DNA of 64,000 nucleotides from Bettongia penicillata ogilbyi (lineage: Eukaryota; Chordata; Mammalia; Diprotodontia; Potoroidae). Below, in pieces: positions 1-10,566 of the stretch; the stretch's first letter is position 1, and each line of letters opens with the position of its first letter. The notes under the pieces were generated by a model, which saw nothing but the letters and a program-made list of their open reading frames with translations, was not told the DNA's origin and made no database searches. The stretch lies in the NCBI GenBank assembly GCA_023548195.1, contig JAJHZJ010000268.1:2622766-2686765 (forward strand), given 5' to 3'. Both the position numbers and the translations under genes were made by a program.

Positions 1-60
1 CCATGAAAAATTTCCTAACAGAACTAGTAAAAGAGAACTGGGCTGCTTCAAGATGTCATA

Positions 61-640
61 GTTTGGGAGGATGAGTGGGGCGGGGGTATGATAGAAGGGA
101 GGGCAAATGGGAGAAAGGGGTAATTAGAAACAAACACTTTTGGGGAGGGACAAGGTCACCAGAGAGAATAGAATGAATGAGGGGGGCAGGATAGGATGGA
201 GGGAAATATAGTTAATCTTTCATAACATGACTTGTATGGAAGCCTTTTGCTCAACTACACATGTATAACCTATATTGAATTGCTTGCCTTCTCAGTGGAG
301 ATGAATAGGGAAGGAGGGAGAGAAGCTAGAACTCAAAGTTGTAAAAACAAATGTTAAAAATTGTTTTTACATGCAATTGAGAAATAAGAAATACAAGTAA
401 TGGGGTATAGAAATCTATCTTGCCCTACAAGAAAATAGAGGAGATGGGGATAAGAGAAGGAAGGGATGTGATAGAAGGGAGGGCAGATCAGGGGACAGGG
501 TAACCAGAATGCATGGTTTCTTGGGGTGGGAGGAGAGGGGAGATGGGGGAGAAAATTTGGAACTCAAAATCTTGTAGAAATGAATGTTGAAAACTAAAAA
601 TAAATAAATTATTTTTTAAAGAAAGATGTCATGGTTTCTC
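61..640 (+). mobile_element. L1 3' UTR, truncated
   Basis: Purine-rich 3' UTR of a LINE-1. The phrases 'aacatgacttgtatgg', 'tataacctatattgaattgc' and 'ggaactcaaaatcttg' occur in the same order in the L1 at 55,400-56,090. The element ends in an A-rich AAATAAAT tail near 610, so it reads on the plus strand. No ORF2 sequence is present in this copy. The left edge is uncertain because the element may begin before the window. Confidence 0.7.
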
Positions 641-649
641 ATTTGAGAT

Positions 650-728
650 TTTCAAGCCATGGGTAATTCTGGTATATGTTAGACTAGATGGTGACTGAGG
701 TCCCTTCTTACTCTAAAATGTTGTAATT
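650..728 (+). mobile_element. THER1/MIR-type SINE tail
   Basis: A degenerate tail reading 'agactagatggtgactgagg' then 'tcccttcttactctaaaatg', matching the common tail 'gactagatgacc..aaggtcccttccagctctaaa'. The tRNA-like head is missing. Confidence 0.45.
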
Positions 729-761
729 TTTTGGTTTTTTGTTTTGTTTTGTTTTCATTTT

Positions 762-860
762 TTACAAATAAGTAAATTGAACCTCAGAGAAGATACGATA
801 ACTTGGCCAAAGTCACTTTGGATGACAAATGGGGAATCAGGTTTATTAGTTTTTTACTCA
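762..860 (-). mobile_element. MIR fragment, antisense
   Basis: Reads on the plus strand as a worn form of 'acagataaggaaactgaggcccag..gacttgcccaaggtcac', the reverse complement of the MIR core. Confidence 0.45.
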
Positions 861-1990
861 GATATTCTGATTTCAATTCCATTGTTTATATTTGTTTTTT
901 TTTTAACTTTAGCAAATTATTTCTCATAGTAGATAAATTTGATCTTTAATTTAGTCTCAAAACAATTTGATATTTAAAAATTGCTTTTTTACTTACTCAA
1001 GGATCTGTTTTTCATTTTATGTTTAAAGCCTTTGAGAAAATGAATACAAATTACTATTCTCCTCCTTCTTCCCTCCTTCCTTTCCTCACCCCTTTCTTTC
1101 TTCTTCCTTATTTTGGAAGAATGAAGCTTGCTGTCTCTGGTCAAACTTGAAAAGCCTTGACTATGGATTCAGAGTCCAGCAGGGTTGTTTGCCAATTGAA
1201 AAGTCATACTTGCCAAACAGTAGGTAGGCTCTTCACTTTGATTCTGACCATTTGGTGATTTTCTTTGGGGACAGTGGCAATAAGCATAGCAATTCACAAA
1301 GACCTTCACGTAAGTCGTGGAGAGGTTTAATTCTGTACCAGGAATTAAATTCTAGTTTTTGAAAAAAGTATTGAAGTATCTGAGAAATCTCTATGTTCAG
1401 AATAACAGGTGTTTTAATAATAGGGAAAGAAAAGTAATCTGTATTTAATTCAGTTTCTCCAAAACAGGCAGATAGACACAGATATGGCATTTTGAGCTGG
1501 AAAGAATGTGAAAAAAGTTTGCTTTAGAAGGAATCTATTACACTAGAGACTGTGAGGAGTTTCTCCTTGGGAAAGAGCCAGGACACTCTTGTTTAAGCTG
1601 AGATCCCAGTGGTAATGCTCCTTCACTTTGTATTGTACTACCTGGTATATATTCTTTCTGTGTGTACCTTGTCTGACTTCTGTTTTGCTGGAAGAGAGGA
1701 TCTTGGACTCTTGAACTTTTGCTGTAATGGGGACAAGGAGAGGAAGGACAGGGCTGGAGGTGGGAAGGCAGAGCTTGTGGATGGGTGTAGTTGGAAAGTG
1801 ACTGCCTGGGTGATAGGGAAAGGGACTAATCATCAGGTACCATTTTCCCTGAATTCAACAGGTGGAAGGAGAGTAGCAGTGGCAAGTGGTGACTACAAGC
1901 ACACTGGGCAGCTGCGTTTCTCTGCTCAGCTCAGGTATTTTCTTCCTTCACCTCTTTGGATCAGCTTATGAACCCCCTGGGATATGTATA
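860..1990. other. Non-repetitive stretch, no gene seen
   Basis: AT-rich sequence with a short pyrimidine tract (1,059-1,110). Frames at 1,233-1,490, 1,543-1,833 and 1,609-1,971 are open for 85 to 120 codons on both strands, but they overlap one another, have no recognisable domain and lack supporting splice signals. I treat them as chance. Confidence 0.5.
1059..1110. repeat. Pyrimidine-rich (CCTT)-type tract
   Basis: Almost pure C/T with irregular CCTT and TTTC units, so low-complexity sequence. Confidence 0.7.
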
Positions 1991-2056
1991 CTCTTCTTCA
2001 GAGATTATTGGAATAGATTGCCAACCCTCAGATTCTATGATTCTGCAAATTTAGTC

Positions 2057-2242
2057 CAATGGTATTGAAATTAAATAGAAATGGATTCCTGTGGGTCGCA
2101 CGTTGACTTAGAAAACCACAAACTAACACTATCTGTGTTGTATTTTTATTTTGTTAAACATTTCCCAAATACATTTAATCTGGTTTAGGCAGCACTGAGG
2201 AACTTTGTAAGCCCACTCCTGGGCCATGAGCTGACACCTCTG
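2057..2242 (+). mobile_element. hAT-like non-autonomous DNA transposon
   Basis: A 186-bp element with a left end of the 'CAxxGGTATtgaaa' type and a right end 'gctgacacctctg', worn forms of an inverted terminal repeat CAGGGGTGTCAAAC. The inside carries 'ttgacttagaaaaccaca' and a T-rich centre, shared with the copy at 8,078. It is flanked by atttagtc (2,049-2,056) and atctagta (2,243-2,250), which agree at 6 of 8 positions, as expected for an old 8-bp hAT target duplication. There is no transposase. Confidence 0.6.
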
Positions 2243-2344
2243 ATCTAGTACGTCTAGTATATTACAGATGACTCATCTAGGACCCAGCGTGGTTTAGTGA
2301 GTTGCCCAATATCATACAGAAAAGAAATTTGTTAATTATGTCAT

Positions 2345-2625
2345 AAGATCATAGATAGCAAAAAGAGAATTCAAAAGTTAGCTCATCTAAGTCCCTCTTA
2401 CAAATTAGCTGACATACCCAGTAACATTAAGTGACTTTCCCTAGATCAGGGTTGTAGATTAAGTTGGAACCAAAGTATAGTCTTCTTGAACACAGAGTCA
2501 AGTGTCTTTCCCATAGTAACTTGCTGCCTGCTGGGGTAGACCTGGAATTGAAACTCACATAACACAACACCCAAGGCAATGCTCTTTCCACTCTGCCCTG
2601 CTGCCTCAGACTAACTTGCTTTGGT
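2345..2625 (-). mobile_element. THER1/MIR SINE, antisense
   Basis: Plus-strand text runs 'catagatag..ttagctcatctaagtcc', then 'ttaagtgactttccctagatc', then 'tgctctttccactctgcc'. This is the antisense order of a THER1/MIR SINE: tail, core, tRNA-like head. Confidence 0.6.
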
Positions 2626-2699
2626 GTCCACACGTAGAACCTTTTATTACTGAATTAGTCAAATGCCAAGCGTAAAATTACATTTTGAAATACTAGTGA

Positions 2700-2885
2700 T
2701 ATAAGGATGACTCAGAACAGATGGAGATAGAAGGGTAAGGAAGGTAAGTAAATGTAGAGAGGAGAGGCATGAGAGAAGAAAAAGTGTAGTGAAGAAAACA
2801 CCATGATGGAGGAAAAGAAAGTAGAGAAAGAATTAGAGATGAAAGAAAGATGAGAGGAAAGGAAACTCAGTGATGAACATGAGGA
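2700..2885. repeat. Purine-rich low-complexity tract
   Basis: About 180 bases dominated by A and G (gaaagaaagatgagaggaaa and similar) without a fixed period. Confidence 0.6.
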
Positions 2886-3254
2886 AGAATGCTCAAAGTT
2901 TTATAAGCCAATGTGATTTGATTAAACCTGAGTGTAGGACTTTCACAACCCTAGTACTAGATATTATGTGTTTCTTAATGCTTCCTAACCGTGGTTTTTT
3001 TTTTTTTGTTTTGGTTTTTATCTGTTATGATTCATGGAAGTTATAGATCCAGAGGTTTTGAAAGAAGGGCAGAGCCCAATTTGGGTAGTGGAATACAGAG
3101 GGCAGTTAAAGACTCTCCATTTGACTTAATGGGCAATGAGTAGCTTATCCTATCTAAGAAACATGATTGTATCTATTAGAATATTATGTCAAAACATAAT
3201 AAGGAGCAAAAAATAAAATTAAGCTCTTATAGTAATTTCTTGTCTTACAATGAA

Positions 3255-3790
3255 ATATGTTTCAGTTTAGTTCAAGTCAGTTCTATAAATATTTATTCAA
3301 CAACTTCTATGGTGCAATATTCTGTCACATCTTGGGGATACAACAAATGAAAAACACCGTAGTCCTTCTTTAAAGGAGCTTACATTCAACTGGAAAAATA
3401 TTGCCTACGCTCAGATGAGATTGTTGCTCCAGTAGAGAATGAGGGGACGAACAAGAAGACCCAGACAAAGTATTCTAGGAAAATATGAGGAGAAAGAGAA
3501 CTCTGTCAGCAGATGGATCAGGTAGCATTTGAATTGAGTCCTTCAAGAAGGGAAGGATTATAATGAGAGAAATTATGGGGGAACATGTTCAAGGCATGGG
3601 AAATGAGCTTTGTGAATACACAGATGCATGAAAGGCTAAGAGGAATGCAGGAAGTAGCAGTCTAGCTTTGTGGGAATGTAAACTGAGTAAAGTGGAGTCA
3701 TATTATTTTTAAATGGATGGAAAACTAGGTTGGAACAAGATTGTGGAGGGCCTTGAATTCCAGACTAAAGTTTTTCTTTAAACTATCTTG
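3255..3790 (-). mobile_element. L2 3' end, antisense
   Basis: Reads as 'aatatttattcaacaacttctatgg', 'cttggggatacaacaaatg', 'aaaggagcttacattcaact', and then near 3,740 'ggagggccttgaattccag'. This is the reverse complement of the L2 3' UTR in the expected order. About 530 bp remain, strongly diverged. Confidence 0.65.
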
Positions 3791-3814
3791 TAAACTTGTT
3801 TTTGAACAACATAT

Positions 3815-3957
3815 ATATATTCATAAAGTCTTTGAGGGAAAAGACCATGTGTTAATTATCTCTGCTTATCTCCCCTCATCCCCTGACCCTCAAACTTCCA
3901 GCATCTACAACAGAGCTTTGCAGCTAATAGGTCTTTAATAAATGGTTGTTGAGTGAA
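3815..3957 (+). mobile_element. L2 3' terminus
   Basis: Sense L2 ending: 'tctttgagggaaaagacc', 'cagagctttgcagctaat', 'aggtctttaataaatggttg'. It lies head-to-head against the antisense L2 just upstream, so the two are separate insertions. Confidence 0.65.
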
Positions 3958-4739
3958 AGCTTGCACTTAAATCTCTAAAGGGCATTCATTATTTTCCCTA
4001 TTTTACAAAGGAAAGCAGGGCTATACATCCACAATCGGGTCACACTCTCTTCTCTACCACCTTTGTCCTGGGGTAGAGTGGGTTCAGACTTAAAGCTCTT
4101 GCTACAGACATTTTTACCACCATGATAAATTCTGAGTACCAGGGTATATGGCAAGTAGACAAGTCACTCTTTTTTGCAGTCAAGTTTCATGGTTATTGGA
4201 TCATTCTATTGCCAGGCTAGATCTGTCAGTTTGCTCCTCAGATCTGGCTCCTTTCCAGGTTCCAATAGTCATTCTCCTAAATGCAGAAAAAGAGAAAACA
4301 ACAGACATGGAACAGAAAGACCATGCATTCAACACAACATGTAGCCCAGGGTGGGGAGGTTAGGATAGTGGCACTGCCTATCTCCCCACCTAGAAGCATA
4401 TAGCAGTTTTTACCTCACTCATCACTGGAGAAGAGACAGAGGTTGTACTCTTCTGTAGGAGCCTTTTGTATATACTCTCACTTGTAATTTGCATCCAAAT
4501 TAAAGGTATTTCATCACTTATAATGTGGAAATAGTCAATGAATATCTCTGCATGCTTTGAATTGGAGATCCATCCATTACATATCATCATATACTTCCAC
4601 AAGAAATTTCACCAAACTTTTTACAATGGTGGGCTCTGATTTTCTATGAAAGCCATCACATTGAGCAGTACTACAAGCTTCTCCATTAAATAATCACTCC
4701 TCTCATTGTCAGGGTGATGATCCCTTCAATGAACTTGGG

Positions 4740-5595
4740 CAAGTTTGCTGTTCCTGAAGCACATGAGACAGATTGTGCAGATGGTTTCTCAATAACCCGA
4801 AGGCCTAGAATATTTGAATAGGAAGGAAAGCTGGAACTCATGTAGTCCACCTTCCCATCCTGGGATAAATCTCTAATACAGTGTCCTTGATGAATGGTCA
4901 TCTAGCTTTTGCTTAAATACTTTCAGTGACCTCCCACAGTAACCTTTTCTACTGATGAATCATTCTACTTATTAGAAATTTTTTCTTCCATTAGTGGTGC
5001 TCTGTGGAGCTTCCCAGAACAAGTTTCTTACTTCTTCTACATGACAGCCCTTCATATATTTACAGAGAAAAAGCAGGGCTCACCTTGTTGTTGTTCGTTT
5101 GCTGACATATCCAATCCTTCATGACCCCATGGACCATAGTACACCAAACCCTTCTATCCCCCACTATCTCTCAAAGATTTTCTAAGTTCATGTCTGTTGT
5201 TTCCATCCCATCCTCTGTTATTCCCTGTTCTTTTTGCCTTCAATATTTTCAAACATCAGGGTCTTTTTCAATGAATCTCATCTTCTCATTATATGGCCAA
5301 AGTATGCAAGCTTCAGTTTCAGTATTTGATCGTCCAGTGTATAGCCTGAATTAGTTTCATTAAGTATTGACTATTTTGATCTCCTTGTTGTTCAATGGAT
5401 TCTCAAAAGTCTTCTCTAGCACCATGGTTATTTGACTCCAAGCATGCACAGTTATTTCAACCATTTTTCCTATAACGTGGTTTCCAGACTCCTAAGCAGG
5501 CTAATTATGCTCCTGTGGATACTTTCAATTGTGCCCGTGTCCTTCTGAAATGAAGTGGCCAAAACTGACAAATGAAATGATCAGAGTCCTGTGGA
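4740..5595 (-). mobile_element. CR1/L3 LINE 3' part, split by BovB
   Basis: Antisense CR1/L3 text: 'catgtagtccaccttcccat', 'ttagaaattttttcttccat', 'acatgacagcccttcatat' (4,830-5,070). It resumes after the BovB insertion with 'gtgtccttctgaaatgaagtggcc' (about 5,535), which corresponds to the following part of the same 3' region. No reading frame survives. Confidence 0.6.
5088..5455 (-). mobile_element. BovB (RTE) LINE 3' end
   Basis: Plus-strand text matches the reverse complement of a BovB 3' region: a TTGTTGTTG start (the CAA-type 3' tail read backwards), 'cttcatgaccccatggacc', 'tatatggccaaagtatgcaa', 'tgatctccttgttgttcaa' and 'gattctcaaaagtcttctct'. It is 5'-truncated to about 370 bp and sits inside an older CR1/L3. 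Confidence 0.75.
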
Positions 5596-5650
5596 GTAAC
5601 ACAGTATCTGGTACTTAGTAGATGCTTAATAAATATTTATTGACTATCAA
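5585..5650 (+). mobile_element. L2/MIR 3' terminus
   Basis: Contains 'cacagtatctggtacttag' and 'atgcttaataaatatttatt', the shared L2/MIR ending. Confidence 0.55.
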
Positions 5651-5984
5651 GCGAGAGAGATGGGAGTTCAACAACTCCTTGCAGGATGAGTAGGTTTGAG
5701 ATGGCAGAAGGGGGAGCATTTAAAGTGTGTGTGGGGTGGGATGGGGGGAATATGAATAAAGAACTCACAACATTTGCACAGAACAAAGAGGAGAGGTATA
5801 TGGAAAGAAGGGAGAGTTTGGTCAGACAATAGGGAGTCAACATATATCTTAAGAAGGGGAGAGACTTGATCAGAATGGTGTTTTGAGGAGGTCTTTCTGG
5901 CATGCTCTGTAGAAAGAATGCTGTTGGTGAGCAATTTCCGAGTTAGGAACTTTATATCCCTTAAGTATTAGCAGTTATTACTTA

Positions 5985-6260
5985 GGACCTACTATAATAA
6001 TTATAATTGGCATTTGCATAGAACTTTAAAGTTTGCAAATCTCTTTACATGCACTATTTATTTATTTCATGTAGTCTCAGAACCATCCTATGTCATTAAT
6101 ACCAAAGATATTATTATCTCTATTTCACAAATGAGGAACTTCAATCTCAGAGTTGGCATGACTCCTAGATCACAAAGCTAAGGACCTTCAGGAATGGGAT
6201 TCACACCTACTTCTTCCTGATTCTAAATCCAGTCCACGAGTCAGTCACTCTCCCAATGGA
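5985..6260 (-). mobile_element. MIR SINE, antisense, near full length
   Basis: Starts with 'ggcatttgcatagaac', passes through 'tatttcacaaatgaggaact' and ends 'cctgattctaaatccagtcc'. All MIR parts are present in antisense order. Confidence 0.65.
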
Positions 6261-6269
6261 CTGAGAGAT

Positions 6270-6415
6270 AAATTAGACCAATATCCTCATTGATTATTTG
6301 GTAATTGTGATACAAAGAAAAGTTGTGTGTCTTGACAAAGAATATTCAAATGGGTAAGTGGCAGGACCCGAATTTTCTGACCTCCTTCTCAATTCCAGTG
6401 ATGGAAATGTAATTT
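6270..6415 (-). mobile_element. MIR fragment, antisense
   Basis: Worn core and head: 'ttgtgtgtcttgacaaag', 'tgggtaagtggcaggacccg', 'tctgacctccttctcaattc'. Confidence 0.45.
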
Positions 6416-6474
6416 CAACAGATTGGTAGGAATAAGAGTCAGATATCCTCCTATACACTCAGCAAGAGGATAAT

Positions 6475-6805
6475 AATAAAAAATAATAATAACACATTTA
6501 TGTAGGGCTTTAAGATTTGGAAAGTACTTTACTTACACATGTTGTCCTATTTAATGGAAGGAAATGGGTGGATCATAATACCTAGCATTTATATGCAGCT
6601 TCAAAGTCTACAAATCACTTTATTTTTAAATTATCTTACTTGATCCTTTTAGCAGTCCTGGGAGGTAGGTGCTTTATTGCCATTTTAGAGATGAGATAAT
6701 TGAGGACCAAGTTAAATAACTTGCCCAGGGATATACAGCTATTGAGCATCTCAGGCAGAATTTGCACTTAAGTTTTCCTGACTTCAGGTCTAGAACCCTG
6801 TGCAT
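6475..6805 (-). mobile_element. Two overlapping MIR copies, antisense
   Basis: A MIR tail ('taacacatttatgtagggc') at 6,485 is followed by a second, fuller copy from 6,575 ('gcatttatatgcagcttc', 'ctgggaggtaggtgctttat', 'cttgcccagggatatacagc', 'tcctgacttcaggtctag'). Two tails in the same orientation imply two insertions. Confidence 0.65.
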
Positions 6806-6954
6806 TGTGACTTCACCCTAACTACCTCTAAAGGTAAAAAGCAAAGGCATTGGCAGATTATATGTTTGGGGAAGTTAAGCAAAAGTGGGATCCCTCACCT
6901 TTTTGCATATGTGTAGGTGGTGTTTTTTGGCTTTTGTTTTTGTTTCTGTTTTGT

Positions 6955-7460
6955 GGATCTTTAAGATCTATGCTACTCTGAAGGATTGAAGATGAATGGG
7001 TGTCCATTAATTGAGACTGACTGAACAAGTTGTGGCATATGAATTTAATAGATGTAATTGTGTTGTATGAAATGAGGAAAGGGGAAATTTCAGAGGAATC
7101 TGGGAAACCTTGTATGAACGGATTGAAGCAAGCAAAAGGAGGGGAATAATTTCCATCACAACACTGTAAAAACAAATGGCTTTGAAAGACTTAAAGAAGC
7201 CTGATCAATGCAGGATTACAGAGCACCAATGATAAAAAGAGGCAGAGAGGACAGTATGTATTCAAAATGTAGAATGAGACATACATTTTTGGACATGACC
7301 AATGTGGGAATTTGTTTTGCTTGACTTTGAATAATTACTATAAAGATTTTGCTTTCTTTCTTCTTTTTTTCTTTTTATTGGTTGGGGAGAGGGTGTCAGA
7401 AAGTGGAAAAAATGAATGCTTATTAATTGAAAAATACTTATTTTTAAAAAAAAACTTTGA
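6955..7460 (+). mobile_element. L1 3' end
   Basis: Sense L1 3' part: 'gggtgtccattaattgagac', 'aacaagttgtggcatatgaa', 'acatttttggacatgaccaa'. It ends in an A/T-rich tail near 7,450. Copies at 11,630 and 30,215 share the same order of phrases. The short frame at 6,858-7,175 (minus) is a chance frame over it. Confidence 0.7.
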
Positions 7461-7597
7461 AATTAGGCATATCTCAGACTGACTTGTGATACCTTTTCAA
7501 ACCCCAGTCTCTACTTCACTCAAGATATCATTTACAAAGGGAGGATAAAATTATGACTCTAACAAAACCCCTCAGATTTGAATCCTACCATGAGAGA

Positions 7598-7812
7598 CAA
7601 AGTTGTGAAGTGGAGAAAGCATCAGAGTTGAAGTCAGAAGATATAACTTCAGATTCTCCCTCTAGTACTTAACTAGCTATACGTACTTAGGGTAAGTCTC
7701 TGAGCCTGTTTATAAAATAGATATGGCAATTTTTGCCCCATGTACATGGTTGCCATGAGAAAAGTACTTTACAAAACTTAAAGCTATATATCTCAATTAT
7801 TATTGGCATTTA
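7598..7812 (+). mobile_element. MIR SINE
   Basis: Sense copy: 'gagttgaagtcagaagatat', 'ggtaagtctctgagcctg', 'ggttgccatgagaaaagtac'. Head, core and tail are recognisable. Confidence 0.55.
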
Positions 7813-7814
7813 TG

Positions 7815-8045
7815 GCATTTGTAATGTAGAGGATAGAGAATCAGCCATGGGGTCAGGGAAATCTGGGTACAAATCCAACTGCTGACACATACTGGCTGTG
7901 AGACATTGAGCAATTTACTTAATCCCTCAGTGTGTCAGGCAACTCTGAAGTTCTGAGTTACAGATTAGTTACTGATCTGCTTTGGTTGAAAGACTTCCTT
8001 ACATTGATGATACCACAGGTCTAGAACAAAGTATGTCACTAACCA
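7815..8045 (+). mobile_element. tRNA-headed SINE with CAACTCT body
   Basis: tRNA-like head with a B-box-like 'gggtacaaatccaac', then 'tactggctgtgagacattg', 'gtgtcaggcaactctgaag' and 'tgatctgctttggttgaaag'. The last two blocks recur at 10,190-10,250, so the two form one SINE subfamily distinct from the MIR copies around them. Confidence 0.6.
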
Positions 8046-8077
8046 ATAATAACCAGTATACCATCATATGATCTAGG

Positions 8078-8207
8078 CCATTGGTATCAAACTCAGACCT
8101 AGAAAATCACAAATTACCATTTTCTATGTAGTATTTTTATTTATTTTATTGACTGTTTTCTAATGACATTTGAATCTCATTCTGTTTACTTGGTTTGACA
8201 CTTAATT
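8078..8207 (+). mobile_element. hAT-like non-autonomous element, shortened
   Basis: Begins 'cattggtatcaaactcag', includes 'agaaaatcacaaattacc' and ends 'tggtttgacactt'. It belongs to the same family as 2,057-2,242 but lacks most of the right half. No clear target duplication is seen. Confidence 0.5.
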
Positions 8208-8304
8208 ATGCTGTTTTTGTCAGCAATGATATTTATGTCAGTTTAGTAATACTTGAATGAATGGATTGCAAAACAGCCCACGAAAAGTAGATTGAACTAA
8301 TCTT

Positions 8305-8522
8305 GTTATAACTTGTACAGTTGTTATAAGTCGTGTTTGACCCATGGTGACCCTGTTTGGGCAAAGATACTAGAGTGATTTGCCATTTTCTTTTCTGGTT
8401 CACTTTTATACTGAGGCAAGCAGAGTTAAATGACTTGTCCAGGATTAGACAGCTAGTAAGTATATAATGCTAGATTTGAACTTGTTGACTCCAGGCCTAC
8501 CACTCTATCCACTGTGCCATGT
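8305..8522 (-). mobile_element. SINE with BovB-like 3' end, antisense
   Basis: Starts with the 3' end read backwards ('gttgttataagtcgtg', 'accctgtttgggcaaagata'), continues 'gacttgtccaggattagac' and 'agatttgaacttgttgact', and ends at the tRNA-like head 'tctatccactgtgcca'. The next element seems to have landed in the last bases of the head. Confidence 0.7.
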
Positions 8523-8708
8523 AAGGGTGGGGAACCTGTGGACTCTTCTAGATCTTTGGATTCAATCTTTTGACTGAGTCCAAGTTTAACTGAACAAATC
8601 CTTTTATTAAAGGTACTTGTTCTGTAAAGTCTAGATTCTGTCAAAAGGCTACACTTGAGGACCCACAGGGACAGATGTGGCCTCCAGGCCATAGGTTCCC
8701 CACCTCTG
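8522..8708. mobile_element. Palindromic hAT-like MITE
   Basis: The two ends mirror each other: 'gggtggggaacctgtgg' on the left and 'ccataggttccccacct' on the right. Inside, 'ttttgactgagtccaa' pairs with 'tctagattctgtcaaaa', meeting at a short AT centre near 8,605. The left arm lacks about 24 bases that the right arm has. No coding capacity. Confidence 0.65.
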
Positions 8709-8989
8709 ATCACCTCTATGATCCCTTCCTAATGTTCTCTCACTCTAGCTAAGGCTGTGAGGGTTCTTTGGGACCTTGAGTACTATGTGTTTTGTAGAAA
8801 TTAGTATTTCTAATAAGTCATGGGTAAAGATTGCCTGACTGCCTTTTCCCCATTAAAGCTAAGACTCACAAAGTGATTTAGTCAATCATTGCAGATAGGT
8901 GGTCCTAGAAGAGAAGGGCTCTGGAAAGATACTTTCAGTAACATGTTTTCCCTCATTGATTCTGCACTGTTAAACTTGCATGAACTCAA

Positions 8990-9560
8990 AAAGTCAAAAG
9001 GAAGAGGGATTAGGTGATATCTTATCTGTTTTTCGATCCATAAAAGCAGATTTACAGCAGTAAAGTTCTGGAGATGTGGAATGCCAGCCTGGTTTTAAAG
9101 TGCTCACGTTCTCACACGTTATTTGGCATTTCAGGAAAATAGATTCAGACAGCAATCGGGAATACATTATGCAACTTTATCTGGCATGAGAACAATTAGA
9201 TTTATTGATTACAGTTCTTATAAAATAACCCTTCCCATGGATGTGTGACTCTTTCTATGGGACATACCTGATTAAACTTACGGACTATTAGCAAAGGAAT
9301 AAACTGGCTGTAGCCCATTAAAGAATTTACAGGGTATACTGAGCAGTGCTAAAATAAAGGAGGCCATAAATTTTGTATAAGAGAGCTCTTCAAACAGACT
9401 TTCATTCACCTTCCCTGCAAATAGCGTGCATCTTAATTGTTGGCTGTTAGCACAATCTTACTCTCTGTGAACACAACCATCGCAAGCAAACCCCAAAGCG
9501 ACTGGCAAGGCTGAACGTTTTTGAGCATGATTGCCACTGCCTTCAGATTAGGTAAACTGT
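8990..9560. promoter_or_regulatory. Repeat-free block, candidate conserved non-coding element
   Basis: About 570 bp with no recognisable repeat between dense SINE fields. It is mixed in composition, not simple, and holds several homeobox/forkhead-like AT motifs such as 'agatttattgattacag' and 'cttaattgttggctg'. It has no open frame above 60 codons. The regulatory role is inference from the lack of repeats and the sequence texture alone. Confidence 0.35.
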
Positions 9561-9674
9561 GAGGAACCAGAAAGGATAGCTTTCAAGCTTAAGAAAAAAG
9601 AGGGCATGTTTGCCAAATGGGTGGTTTTGCAAACTGAAATGTGTTATTCAAATGCCAAGAAACCTCTGAAGTAA

Positions 9675-9862
9675 AGGAGCATCATGGAGTTCAGAATTGG
9701 ATGGGAAGTTAAAGACCATCAAGTTGAGCTTCCTCATTTTACAGAGAAGGAAACTGAGGCCTAGAGAAGAAGAAATGACTTGCCCAAGGTTCTATAGGCA
9801 ATGAATGACAGAATCAGGTGATATGAACCCAGAGTTCTCAGACTCTGAGCTCTTTTTTCTCT
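9675..9862 (-). mobile_element. THER1/MIR SINE, antisense
   Basis: Well preserved: 'cctcattttacagagaagg', 'aaactgaggcctagagaa', 'gacttgcccaaggttctat', 'gaacccagagttctcagact'. Confidence 0.75.
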
Positions 9863-9936
9863 GGGTTATGTAATATTTAACTTTTACCTTGAGGTACTAG
9901 AAACAAGTAGAAAATCAAGCAATTTTTCCTTTTTTT

Positions 9937-9969
9937 GGGGTGGTGGTGGTGGTGGTATGGTGGTGGTGA
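9937..9969 (+). repeat. (TGG)n microsatellite
   Basis: About ten TGG units, broken once by a TATGG. Confidence 0.9.
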
Positions 9970-10081
9970 AGCTATTTCTATAATCCCGAACTTAATATCC
10001 TACAGTGACCAGAGATTTCAGTTACTTTTTAAAATCCTACAGTGGCCAGATATTTCATTTATTTCTACACTAACAGAATTG

Positions 10082-10262
10082 AGGGAGGCAGTATGGTCTG
10101 GTGGATAGAAAACAAGCCTTGTCAGGAAGACCTGAGTTCAAGCCTTACCTCAAAGGCAAGACATTTAAACTGTGTCCCCTGGGCAACTTTCTAAGAGATT
10201 AGGTTACTGATCAGTTACTGATGTACTTGGGTAAAGGGGGTTTTCTATATAGATCTGATTTT
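10082..10262 (+). mobile_element. tRNA-headed SINE with CAACTTT body
   Basis: Head 'gtctggtggatagaaaac', B-box-like 'gagttcaagccttacc', then 'cctgggcaactttctaagag' and 'actgatgtacttgggtaaag'. Same subfamily as 7,815-8,045. Confidence 0.65.
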
Positions 10263-10339
10263 TTTTAATAAAATAGATCTCAGCCAAGCTTCTACAAATG
10301 TCTGCTGGTTCTTCAAGTCCCTTTTCATGGCTTGTATCT

Positions 10340-10566
10340 AATAGTCATTTGTCAATCATATCTGGCTCTTTATTACCCCATTTGGAGTTTTCTTGGCAAA
10401 GATCCTGAAGTGGTTTGGTATTTCTCCAGGTCATTTTATAGATGAAGAAACTGAGGCCCAGGGTCACATAGCTGGTAAGTATCTGAGGCCAGGTTAGAAT
10501 TCGGGAACAGAACTCTTCTTGATTTCAAGTCCAGTGCTTTATCCACTATGCCACTTAGTTGCCTTT
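10340..10566 (-). mobile_element. SINE with BovB-like 3' end, antisense, well preserved
   Basis: Near complete: 'accccatttggagttttctt', 'gatcctgaagtggtttgg', 'gatgaagaaactgaggccca', 'gggtcacatagctggtaag' and the head 'tttatccactatgccactta'. It is one of the least diverged SINEs in the window. Confidence 0.8.
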
